The position numbers and the translations under genes were made by a program. Below are positions 55,801 to 64,000 of a DNA stretch of 64,000 nt, piece by piece. Source of the DNA: Phaeosaccion multiseriatum (lineage: Eukaryota > Ochrophyta, other classes). Below the pieces are notes generated by a model. The model worked only from the letters and a program-made list of their open reading frames with translations. It was not told where the DNA came from and did not search any database. The stretch lies in contig OZ218952.1 of the NCBI GenBank assembly GCA_965112735.1, positions 3,162,001-3,226,000 of the forward strand. The letters run 5' to 3'. The stretch's first letter is position 1; every line of letters starts with the position of its first letter.

Positions 55801-56517
55801 TCTCTCCCTCTCTCTCCCTCCCTCTGCCTGACCTGAAGGGGTTGTGGCGATGCACAAGGTGTCCAAAGACGAGTGAGGCGGTGCAGAGGCCCAGGATGTA
55901 GGCGCTCTGCAGCAGCCCGAAAAGCGCGGAGGGGTGCGCAGTGTGAACGGAGTGGCGGATGAAACTATTGAACTCCTCGGAGGCCCCCTGCAGGCAGAGC
56001 AGGGCAGAGTAGAGAGGAGAGCAGAGCAAAGAGATGGAGTGAAGGCAGGCAAGGAATAGAGGCCCCGAGCAGAGCAGCGTGAGGGCCAGGCGCGGGAGGG
56101 CAGGGAAGGCAGGACAAGACTCGGAAGTCTTGCTTGGGCTCTTCGCTGCCTCTGAACTCTCTGCCATTGCGAGCAGCAGCACGGTACCAGCACTAGCAGC
56201 CCAGCAGCACCACCTACCGGAATGATGCCTCTATCAGCGAACGTGAGCAGCGAGACGAGGCCGATGACCGCGTACACGTGCTTCTGCTTGGACATACAGG
56301 TCTGCATGCGTGAATACACGCGACTGCTGGGCTTGTACACGTACGGAGGCCCCATCGTGGCCCAATCCCCCCCTAATAGGTAAGGCCGGATGTCGGAGGC
56401 GTGGGAAACACGAGCGCTGGTCTGCCTGCGTGCTGCCAAGCCGGGTGCAGTGGGCTCCTCCACTTCTCGGTAGAGCGAATGGTGGGCGGTTAGCGTTGAG
56501 GGAGGCGGGGGAAACAC
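52887..56517 (-). CDS. Spinster-like major facilitator transporter, six exons
   Basis: Minus-strand exons 56517-56218, 55987-55833, 55637-55531, 55117-55046, 54820-54705 and 54431-52887 join with matching phases to 764 residues. Helix 1 and its loop read SLLTFADRGIIP then GASEEFNSF, a signature of Spinster-type MFS proteins. Next come FGLLQSAYILGLCTASLVFG, then ESYWFLLAARTLSGVGEASF (the family's R-x-x-x-G-x-G-E-A), a short loop with KERGKWMAAYFMLVPIGTAL, and in the last exon six more helices including VNMVGMHALGDLPAPFLVGL. Long acidic and Gly/Ser inserts interrupt the central and sixth loops. Spinster proteins move lysolipids or sphingoid phosphates in endolysosomes, mitochondria or the plasma membrane; the substrate here is unknown. 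The start may be at 56355 (MGPPYVYKP), which would remove 54 residues. Confidence 0.82.
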
Positions 56518-56910
56518 GAGCGCTGATGCTGCCTGGGTGCTGCCAAGCCGGGTGCAGGAGGCTGTCGTCTCATTCAGGTATTTAGGTAGCGCTCTTCTTC
56601 AAAGGGCGAGACTTGCTTACAGCCTATCCGTATGGTGGAGAAGATGCTGCGTGCCTCTTCCTCTATGCACCCTGCAGGTGGCAGCACCAGAAGAAGGAGA
56701 GGAGAAGGGAGAGAGGGAGGCGCCCAAATCAAGTTGAGGAAGGATAAGGAGAAAGATGAGTAACGTACCTTGAGCAGGCGTTCATGTACGACAAGGACGC
56801 TTAACAGGGCGCCATGCTGCCTCTAAACGGATACTAGACTATACACCTCCTTTGTAGAAGGAGGAAAAGGGAGAAGGAGGAGAAGGGAGGAAGAGAGAGG
56901 GGAATAAGCT

Positions 56911-57001
56911 AAATATCGATGTCGATATCTCATATCGATCTCTATATTGATCTTAATATCGATATCGATATCTCATATCGATCTCTATATTGATCTTCAT
57001 C
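56911..57001. repeat. AT-rich direct repeat of ATATCGAT-type palindromic words
   Basis: A unit containing CTCATATCGATCTCTATATT with following GATCTT occurs twice in tandem, about 51 bp apart, interleaved with GATATCGATATC-type palindromes. This is strikingly AT-rich in a GC-rich region. Confidence 0.85.
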
Positions 57002-57494
57002 CTCGCCCCTCCCTTCTCCTTCCTCCAATAATAGAGAGGGTAAAGTGCTTGTAGAGGAGGTCGAGGCTCTTGTCTTCGCCTACCAGCAGCAGTATAGCAA
57101 GGTAAGATTCGCTCGGGCTGGGAGGCGTGGCTCGGTGTTTTTTCGTCTCCAAGAAGGATTTCAAAAAGGGAAGATGTGGCTTCTTTGTGAGTGCTCCTGA
57201 GCTCTGTTGCTTCTTGAAGACGCGGCGCTGCCAGCTTACACCCCTCGTCTCCCCCCCCACCCCCCCCTCCTCTCTCTCGATCCCCCCTCCCGTCGCCCAT
57301 GTTCTCGCCCACCGAAGCTCTCCACCCCCCTCTAAGCTCTAGTCCTTTGCCGTGCGCCGTTTTGCTTACCATCTAACTTGGTGTCCGATATGCCCTCTCC
57401 CCTTCTCTTTTGGCGTATCGCTTTCAGCTGCTGGCAGGTGCGGTTTCATCATCAGACCCTCAGCATCGCGTAGGGGAGGCAAGGAGAACAAGAA

Positions 57495-57576
57495 GGAGGA
57501 GGTAGAGGAGGAGGAGGAAGAGGAGGGGGAGGAGGAGGAGGAGGAGGAGGAGGAGGAGGAGGAGGAGGAGGAGGAG
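57495..57576 (+). repeat. (GAG)n microsatellite upstream of the DCAF7 gene
   Basis: About 80 bp of GAG/GGA units; purine-rich on the plus strand. Confidence 0.9.
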
Positions 57577-57893
57577 AACGTCGACGGCACCAGGCGGGTG
57601 CAGCGGCGTACCTTCCAGCCGCACCTCGGCTTGCCTCCCCATGCGGCTCACCCCTTGAGTCGTGTGACTTCGTCAGTGTCGAGCCGTACAGCAGAGGTGC
57701 ACGCCCTTCAGGAGCACCAGTAACCACACCACGAAGGAAGGGGAAGGGGGGGTTTGAGCAGGCTTTTTCGCCCATCTCCTGCGAGCTGCTGCTGCCGCTG
57801 CTACTGCTGATCAAGCTCAGCTGATTTACTTTGTACAGCTCCAGCTCCTGTGGAGGCGGTAGTAAAAGTAGCAGCAGTAGTAGCAGTGGCAGT

Positions 57894-60800
57894 ATGGCGG
57901 AGGAGTCTGGAGGGCGGCGGAAGGAGCTGTACACCTATGAGGCTCCTTGGACGATTTACAGCCTGGCATGGAGCCAGAGGGTGGAGCCCGGCTCGCACCA
58001 GTTCAGACTGGCCATCGGCAGCTTAATACAGGAGTACGGAAACAAGATACAGGTGAGGGCGGGGGCGAGGGCGAGGTTGAGAGCACACAAGACAGGCAGA
58101 GCCCTTGGAGGAGAGGAGAGGAAAGGACGCTTCATGATCATGTTGGTCTGGCTGGTCCTTTGGCGGGGGATGGCAGCGGATGTCGAGTAGCGCACTATCA
58201 CCGTCTAGTGTGAGGAATTCGCTTTGTTTGTACCTTCTGTGGTCTCTTCCCTGCTGCTTCTGTTGCCGCTGATGCCCCCCCCCCCCCCCCCACTGCTCTT
58301 ACCATCCCGGTGCGTGTGCGTCCTGCCATAGCTGGTGCACCGGACAGACAACTCGTTCGAGATGATTGGCGAGATTGATCACCCCTACCCCCCTACCAAG
58401 ATCATGTGGGCCCCAGAGAAGGTGCGCTCGTGACTAAGCGCAGGGTCGAGTGGTGTAGGAGAGGGGGGGCATGCACCTCTTGGCATTTAGTACAAAGAGA
58501 GACCTTGTCCTTCTCTTGTGTTTCGTTCCCCTACACCCCCGAACGGTTGACACTGGCTGCAGCGGGGAGGGGTTGTGGGCGGTGCCGCTTCCCCTTCCCC
58601 CTGTCGTTCATTCGCCCCTGCATGTGGAGCCTCTTGCTGAGGACGGACTCTCTCTCTCCAAAAGAGGTCTTCTTGCCCTCCTCAGGACGAACCCAGCCCA
58701 AGCGGATACTCACGCACTCACGCACTCATGCTTTCTCCTAAATTCTCTTATTACGTACTATCCATTCGCTCTCTCGTACGCACACACACGTACATACTCA
58801 CACACACGCGCGCGCACGGACAGGCGGGCGGGGAGAAGGACATCCTGGCAACCACGGGCGATTACTTAAGGTTATGGAGCGTCAGCGATGAGGTGGTGGG
58901 CGGCATCAAGCCGGAGGTGAGGGAGGGAGGTGGCAATGGAGGCAAAGGGATAGAGGAGGTGGCGATGGAGGCAAAGGGATGGAGGAGGTGGCAATGGAGG
59001 CAAAGGGATGGAGGAGGTGGCAATGGAGGCAAAGGGATGGAGGAGGTGGCAATGGGGGCAGGCAAAGGGATAGAGGAGGTGGCAATGGAGGCAAAGGGAT
59101 GGAGGAGGTGGCAATGGAGGCAAAGGGATAGAGGAGGTGGCAATGGAGGCAAAGGGATGGAGGAGGTGGCAATGGAGGCAAAGGGATAGAGGAGGTGGCA
59201 ATGGAGGCAAAGGGATAGAAGAGGTGGCAATGGAGGCAAAGGGATAGAGGAGGTGGCAATGGAGGCAAAGGGATAGAGGAGGTGGCAATGGAGGCAAAGG
59301 GATGGAGGAGGTGCAATGGGGGCAGGCAAAGGGCAAAGGCAGGGTCGGGGGCGTCCAGAGCAACACTCGTACCGCATCCGGTGGTTGCGTGTTTTCGCAT
59401 TGCGTGTGTGTTGAAGCTCACGTCTCTTACTTAACTTACTTGCTTCTTTCCACCAAACGCCGAAACAACGCTTACTCTGCGTCTGCGTCTGTTTGACCAA
59501 CCACTGCGGGGCTTTGTTTGGCTTCCAGGCTGTGCTGAACAACAAGAACAGCGAGTACTGCTCTCCGCTCACGTCCTTCGACTGGAACGAGGCCGACACG
59601 CACGTGCTGGGCACCTCCAGCACCGATACCACTTGCACCATCTGGGACATCAACGTCGGCAAGGCCAAGACACAGCTCATCGCACACGACAAGGAGGTAC
59701 AGCGAGGGTGTGGAGTGGTGGGGTAGTGGGGTGGGATGGACATGCGTATGGACATGTATCTATGCATGTATATATTCATGTGTGGTACTGTGGCCTACAT
59801 CGTGCTAAAGCGTTCATCCCGGAGTTGGGCTTCACTTGTCGCAACCCTCCCTCCCTCCCTCCCTCTCTCTCTCTGCAAACATGCGTGTATCCCCCTCTTC
59901 CTTCCAAAGGTGTACGACCTCGCCTTTGCCCGTGAGAAGGACATTTTCGCCTCCGTAGGCGCCGACGGCAGCGTGCGAATGTTCGACTTGCGCAGTCTCG
60001 AGCACTCCACCATCATCTTCGAGACGCCGGACCTCACCCCGCTGCTGCGCCTGGCGTGGAACAAGCAAGACCCCAACTATCTCGCCACCATCATGAGCGA
60101 CAATAGCAAGACGGTCATCCTGGACAAGAGGGTGCCCTCGTTGCCTGTGGCGGAGCTGGGGGGCCACACTGCGAGTGTCAACGCGGTGGCGTGGGCGCCG
60201 CACTCGTCGTGTCATGTGTGCACGGCGGGAGAGGACAGTCAGGCGCTCATCTGGGATCTCAGCTCCGTGCCAAAACCCGTGGAGGTACGAGGGAGAGAGA
60301 GGGGGGGGGGGGGCACGGGGACGTTGCCTTGGGCTGAAGGTGTGCTGTGCCGTGTGTGCTGTGATGCTCTTTCGGGCACGAGGACTTCCTGGTAAGGGGC
60401 GAGGGAAGCAGGAACGCGCACCCCACCCACACACACACAGACAAATACAGAGAGAGACAGAGAGAGTGAGAGAGAGTTGAGCTGTACTGTGCTCCTCGCT
60501 GAGAAGCCTTCACCCCCCCCCCCCACCCTCCCTTCTCTTCACTAACTCATCCTCTCTCTCTCTCTATGTGTGTGTGTGTCTATGTCTGTCTCACAGGACC
60601 CCATCCTCGCCTACTCGGCTGCGGCCGAGATCAATCAGCTTCAGTGGTACGGCGTCCACCCGGAGTGGATAGCCATCGCCTTCGACAGCAAAATGCAGGT
60701 GAGGTACAGGTGCCATGTGGTGCCGTGTCGTGCCCCGTGCCTCTTTTGTCTCCTGCGCTCCCTCCCTCCAATGCCCTTCCCCACTTCCACGCCGTACATG

Positions 60801-60942
60801 CCTGGGCTCATCAAAGCGATAGTGCGGTTGAGCTTTGTTTTGCTGACGCGCCCTCCCTCTCCTGTCATGTGTGGTTGGTTGTCTTGCTTCCGTCGTTTCC
60901 ACCCCCCCCCCCCCTTCTTCTTCTTAGATTCTGAGGGTTTGA
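57894..60942 (+). CDS. DCAF7: DCAF7/TTG1 (WDR68) WD40-repeat adaptor, seven exons
   Basis: Exons 57894-58052, 58332-58421, 58824-58916, 59529-59696, 59910-60284, 60597-60698 and 60928-60942 give 333 residues, close to the 342 of human DCAF7. Family-wide blocks are nearly unchanged: [133 protein letters not shown] and the C-terminal ILRV, which is encoded by a 15-nt last exon. The protein is a WD40 propeller scaffold for DYRK/HIPK kinases and cullin-4 ligases in animals and for MYB-bHLH complexes in plants. The function here would be as a kinase or transcription scaffold. Confidence 0.95.
58917..59330 (+). repeat. 27-bp minisatellite, about 15 units, in intron 3 of DCAF7
   Basis: A tandem unit reading GAGGTGGCAATGGAGGCAAA then GGGATAG or GGGATGG recurs from the splice donor to about 59330, with one or two unit-length variants containing GGGGGCAGGCAAA. 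The array is open in several frames on both strands, which explains the repetitive false ORFs. Confidence 0.95.
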
Positions 60943-61262
60943 AGCGAGCGAGCAAGCTTGGAGGCATTCGCCACGGCTACCACCGCTCATGCTGCTCGTC
61001 AATGCACCACCCAATATGCGTGTGCGAGGCGACTGGGCGACTGGGCCCCGACACAAAGAAGTGTACAAAGGATAAATGGAAATATAAGATTACTTTTTTT
61101 GTTTTTTTTAGAGGAGAGTAAGGACGCATGGAAATGAAAGAACAAACCGCGGAGAGGGCACATTCTCGAAAGGCGCTCAGTAGGGGCCCTCGAAGAAAGC
61201 ATCTCGTCTGTAGGGCAAAAGGGGGAGGGGGCAAACGGCGGTCCTAACCCCTCTCTCCAGTT
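60943..61262. other. Convergent 3' intergenic region
   Basis: Between the DCAF7 stop (plus) and the PPR-SMR stop (minus). It has a T-rich segment at about 61092-61110 (plus strand). No gene seen. Confidence 0.5.
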
Positions 61263-63107
61263 CTACTTCCTACCAGCGACCCGCATCACCACCCTCCCCG
61301 GGTTGTGTTTGTCGGCCCACACTTCGACCCCTGCTCTTTCCTGCAAGTAGGCCAGCACTGCGGGCTTGAGAACGCTGACGCCGTCCTCACTGCCTCGGCC
61401 TCGGCCTGTGATGACTTTGATCTCAGCCCCCGGCTTCGCCTCTGAGAGCACGTGACGAAGCGCTGCCTTGCTCGTTCCCCTGGTGAAGTCGTGCAAGTCC
61501 ATCTCCTGCCCCCCTTTCTTCCAGTGATTCAAGACCCCTTGCGATATTGCCTCTGCGTACAGCTCGTCAGCAGCCTCCTCGTCTCCTCCCTCCTGCAGAG
61601 CATCAATGGCGGCGTTGTAGCTGATTACGTTGGGAGTGAATCCTTCTGCCTTCATCTCCCTCAGCAAAACCAATGCCTCCATGTGTTGGCTGGCCTTGGC
61701 GCATGCGTTAATGGTGGAGTTGTAGCTGATTGCATTGGGAGTGAGGCCTTCTGCCTTCATCTCCCTCAGTAAACCCAATGCCTCCACGTGTTGGCTGGCC
61801 CTGGCACATGCGTTAATGGTGGAGCTGTAGCTGATTACACTGGGAGCGAGTCCTTCCGCCTTCATCTCCCCCAGTAAATCCATTGCCTCCACGTGTTGGC
61901 TGGCCTTGGCGCATGCGTCAATGGTGGAGCTGTAGCTGATTACACTGGGAGAGAGTCCTTCTGCCTTCATCTCCCTCAGTAAATGCAATGCCTCCACGTG
62001 TTGGCCGGCCTTGGCGCATGCGTCAATGGTGGAGGTGTAGCTGATTTCGTTGGGAGAGAGTCCTTCTGCCTTCATCTCCCTCAGTAAATGCAATGCCTCC
62101 ACGTGTTGGCTGGCCTTGGCGCATGCGTTAATGGTGGAGTTGTAGCTGATTTCATTGGGAGTGAGTCCCTCCGCCTTCATCTCCCTCAGCAAAACCAATG
62201 CCTCCACGTGCTGGCTGGCCTTGGCGCATGCGTTAATGGTGGAGCTGTAGCTGATTACGTCTGGAGTGAGTCCTTCCGTCTTCATCTCCCTCAGCAAAAC
62301 CAATGCCTCCACGTGCTGGCTGGCCCTGGCGCATGCGTTAATGGTGGAGTTGTAGCTGATTTCATTGGGAGTGAGTCCCTCCGCCTTCATCTCCCTCAGT
62401 AAACTCATTGCCTCCAAGTGTTGGTTGGCTCTGGCGCATGCATTAATGGTGGCACTGTAGCTGATTTCATTCGGAGCGAGTCCTTCTGCCTTCATCTCCC
62501 TCAGTAAACTCATTGCCTCCACATGCTGGCCAGCCCTGGCGCATGCATTAATGGCGGCGCTGTAGCTGATTTCATTCGGAGCGAGTCCTTCTGCTTTCAT
62601 TTCCCTCAGTAAACCCATTGCCTCCACGTCTTGGCCAGCCCTGGCGCATGCATTAATGGTGGCACTGTAGCTGATAACGTTTGGCATGAAGCCTTCCTTC
62701 TTCATCTCTGCCAGAAGTGCCAAAGCGCCCTTCCACCTCCCGCACTTCCCAATCGCGGTAATCGCAGCACTCAAACAGTACTGGTTGGGCTTGAGGCCCT
62801 CTCGCCGAGCGCGCTCCAGAGTAGATGCCACCCTCCTCCAATCCTTTCTCGTTCCCAGGTCTTGGATCTCCCTCATAAGCCGTATCTGTCTCGACTTGTT
62901 GCTTCCCCCAGTAGAGTAGCAGGACCATTGCTGCGGCAGCTGCTTCTGCTGATGGAGAGTAGAGTCGGCTCGCCGTTCAGCAGCGGTGCCTCCTTCTGCT
63001 GCGGGTCCTCTCCTATTCCCGGCAATGCAGGAGGAACAGCAGGTTCTGACCACCCCCCTCAACGACATCACTTTCATCATCAGCATTTTATCCGGGATGG
63101 GGGGCAC
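61263..63107 (-). CDS. PPR-SMR protein with near-identical P-class repeats, probably organellar
   Basis: Single-exon ORF of 614 residues. An N-terminal basic/hydroxylated leader (about 1-70) could target mitochondrion or plastid. From about residue 100 there are at least 12 consecutive 35-residue PPR motifs, most of the form ISYSSTINACAKASQHVEAL then xLLREMKAEGLTPN. A SMR domain occupies the C-terminus: MDLHDFTRGTSKAALRHVL and IKVITGRGRGSEDG, matching the DLH and GxGxxS-like landmarks of SMR. PPR-SMR proteins bind organelle RNA and act in RNA cleavage, stabilisation or translation. Repeats share most nucleotides, meaning recent amplification or gene conversion. Using the published 5/35 residue code, most repeats (Ser5-Asn35) predict adenosine; this is inference. 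Confidence 0.93.
   Translation of the reverse strand: MPPIPDKMLMMKVMSLRGVVRTCCSSCIAGNRRGPAAEGGTAAERRADSTLHQQKQLPQQWSCYSTGGSNKSRQIRLMREIQDLGTRKDWRRVASTLERARREGLKPNQYCLSAAITAIGKCGRWKGALALLAEMKKEGFMPNVISYSATINACARAGQDVEAMGLLREMKAEGLAPNEISYSAAINACARAGQHVEAMSLLREMKAEGLAPNEISYSATINACARANQHLEAMSLLREMKAEGLTPNEISYNSTINACARASQHVEALVLLREMKTEGLTPDVISYSSTINACAKASQHVEALVLLREMKAEGLTPNEISYNSTINACAKASQHVEALHLLREMKAEGLSPNEISYTSTIDACAKAGQHVEALHLLREMKAEGLSPSVISYSSTIDACAKASQHVEAMDLLGEMKAEGLAPSVISYSSTINACARASQHVEALGLLREMKAEGLTPNAISYNSTINACAKASQHMEALVLLREMKAEGFTPNVISYNAAIDALQEGGDEEAADELYAEAISQGVLNHWKKGGQEMDLHDFTRGTSKAALRHVLSEAKPGAEIKVITGRGRGSEDGVSVLKPAVLAYLQERAGVEVWADKHNPGRVVMRVAGRK
61640..62690 (-). repeat. Tandem 105-bp coding repeats of the PPR array
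   Basis: About ten direct 105-bp units with high base identity, each carrying an aligned CTTCATCTCCCTCAG-type segment on the plus strand. Confidence 0.9.
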
Positions 63108-63466
63108 CCTCTTATTCTCTTAGTGCAGGGGGGAGAGGGAAGGGGAGATGGGATGTAAAAGGGAAGGAAATAATAAGTGGGAGATGGGAAAAAAGGAAAA
63201 AAGAAAAAAGCAATCCCACCGCCAGCTGTGAGTTTGGATGGAGGATCAACACGTGAGCAATTCCCCCCCAGTTTTCCAACTCATTGACTACTTCCCGGCT
63301 GTTCTCGAGCTGCCACCACGACGCACCGCCAGGAGAGCATATTGTTCTCCACTTCCTCCCCTGCGCTGGCTGCCGGTAGGCTTGTAGCGCAAAACTCAGG
63401 CACATTGCAATCTCGAATCGGACATTCACCCGACAGAAGAGGGGGAGGAAGGACCTCCTTGTCACG
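63108..63466. promoter_or_regulatory. Shared 5' region between PPR-SMR and PHO88-like genes
   Basis: 359 bp between two divergent start codons with an A-rich patch (63188-63210). A bidirectional promoter is inferred only from gene orientation. Confidence 0.35.
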
Positions 63467-64000
63467 ATGGGGAACAATGGGAGCATGCAGGAGCGGCTGT
63501 ATCTGCTTCTCCCGGTAATCATGTTCTCCAAGAATGTGGACTGGTCTGAGCCGGCAGTGCTACGGACCATTCGGACGGCGTATGCGGTAGAGCAGGTGGT
63601 CATCCTCTGGCTTGGAGTGTACTTCTTGTGGCGGATAAACAAGTCGAGGGAGGGGGGGGGTGAAGGGCGTGCCGATGGGGCTGATACGCGGGTGATTTTT
63701 GTCCCCGCGACCGATGCTCTGAGCAGCTTCAAGCCGCCCCCACCCGAGGAGTCCCGTGTGTACAGGCCCACGACGTACTTCGAGCACGAGATGCAGGAGG
63801 CGCTGTCCAACCTGCGCAGCACCTTCATTGCGGCCGTCATCTCCCTGACCGTGCACGTGCTGTTCAAGTTCAACCCCGTGCTGCTGATCCAGGTGTTCCT
63901 CACCCCTTACAACCTGGCCGACGCCCCTCTCATGAGGAAGTACATCTTCGGGCTTAGGGAAGGCGTGCGAGTGTGGGGAGAAATGTTCAGCGGAGAAATC
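63467..64000 (+). CDS. PHO88: PHO88/SND3-type ER membrane protein, partial at right edge
   Basis: The frame from the ATG at 63467 is open for 178 codons to the window end, so the C-terminus is missing. It begins MGNNGSMQERLYLLLPVIMF, then DWSEPAVLRTIRTAYAVEQV, a hydrophobic segment (VVILWLGVYFLWRI), a Gly-rich loop, and the family-like block RPTTYFEHEMQEALSNLRST followed by FIAAVISLTVHVLFKFNPVL. The positions of the N-terminal helix, the D-x-x-x-P-x-x-x-x-x-I-R segment, the Y-D/E-x-x-E helix and the F-K-x-x-x-P-L motif match Pho88, which in yeast is Snd3, an ER component of the SRP-independent (SND) targeting route. An SND3 role is therefore likely but not proven. The frame may end with an intron beyond the edge. 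Confidence 0.78.
   Translation, partial: MGNNGSMQERLYLLLPVIMFSKNVDWSEPAVLRTIRTAYAVEQVVILWLGVYFLWRINKSREGGGEGRADGADTRVIFVPATDALSSFKPPPPEESRVYRPTTYFEHEMQEALSNLRSTFIAAVISLTVHVLFKFNPVLLIQVFLTPYNLADAPLMRKYIFGLREGVRVWGEMFSGEI

Larger units (their letters stand above)
56518..57893. other. Divergent intergenic region with an AT-rich repeat and purine tract
   Basis: Divergent 5' region between the MFS and DCAF7 genes. It contains an AT-rich duplication (56911-57001) and a (GAG)n block (57495-57576). Short ORFs on both strands lack domains. An upstream untranslated exon of DCAF7 could lie here, but no evidence decides it. Confidence 0.4.

Noticed and set aside
58862-59779. Repetitive ORFs that look like tandem peptide repeats or a CRISPR-like array
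   Set aside because: The 27-bp units are directly contiguous without unique spacers and lie in an intron, so this is a minisatellite.

Overview
This is a nuclear window from a GC-rich eukaryote whose genes carry many spliceosomal introns. The organism is probably a photosynthetic stramenopile (ochrophyte alga). Two proteins (at 11543-13717 and 14029-15882) start with a signal peptide followed by an A-F type cleavage context, as expected for bipartite targeting into a secondary plastid. The 3' end of the large-subunit rRNA also reads like stramenopile LSU. I cannot fix the class; a eustigmatophyte is possible but unproven.

Layout. 1-15.9 kb: a partial minus-strand gene off the left edge, a small membrane protein, a MITE-like element with target-site duplication (2221-2680), an EF-hand-like protein, an LRR protein, a Ser/Lys-rich secretory protein, a six-exon DEAD-box helicase, a seven-exon plastid membrane protein that I assembled from small exons, and a plastid SAM methyltransferase. 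16-26.9 kb: a retroelement remnant, a hairpin-rich 3' flank, one complete rDNA unit on the minus strand (18S-ITS1-5.8S-ITS2-28S) and its repeat-bearing upstream flank. 26.9-37.4 kb: a very long FANCI-like gene divergent from a TPR-like/zinc-finger protein. 37.7-48.0 kb: an 18-exon gene for a 2031-residue secreted protein combining Kelch, Cys-rich GCC2/GCC3-type, EGF-like, Calx-beta-like and integrin-beta-I-like parts. 49-64 kb: SEC66, a Spinster-like MFS transporter, DCAF7/TTG1, a PPR-SMR protein and the start of a PHO88/SND3 gene.

Genes mostly alternate in strand, so neighbours are divergent pairs with short shared 5' regions (about 110-310 bp) or convergent pairs. Many introns contain long pyrimidine microsatellites on the coding strand, and these make most long ORFs in other frames spurious. 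Functional links are modest: SEC66 (Sec62/Sec63 post-translational translocation) and PHO88/SND3 (SND targeting) both serve protein entry to the ER, FANCI belongs to inter-strand crosslink repair, and the helicase, methyltransferase and seven-exon protein appear plastid directed. All splice models come from GT-AG sites and frame continuity in the sequence; no transcript or database evidence was available.
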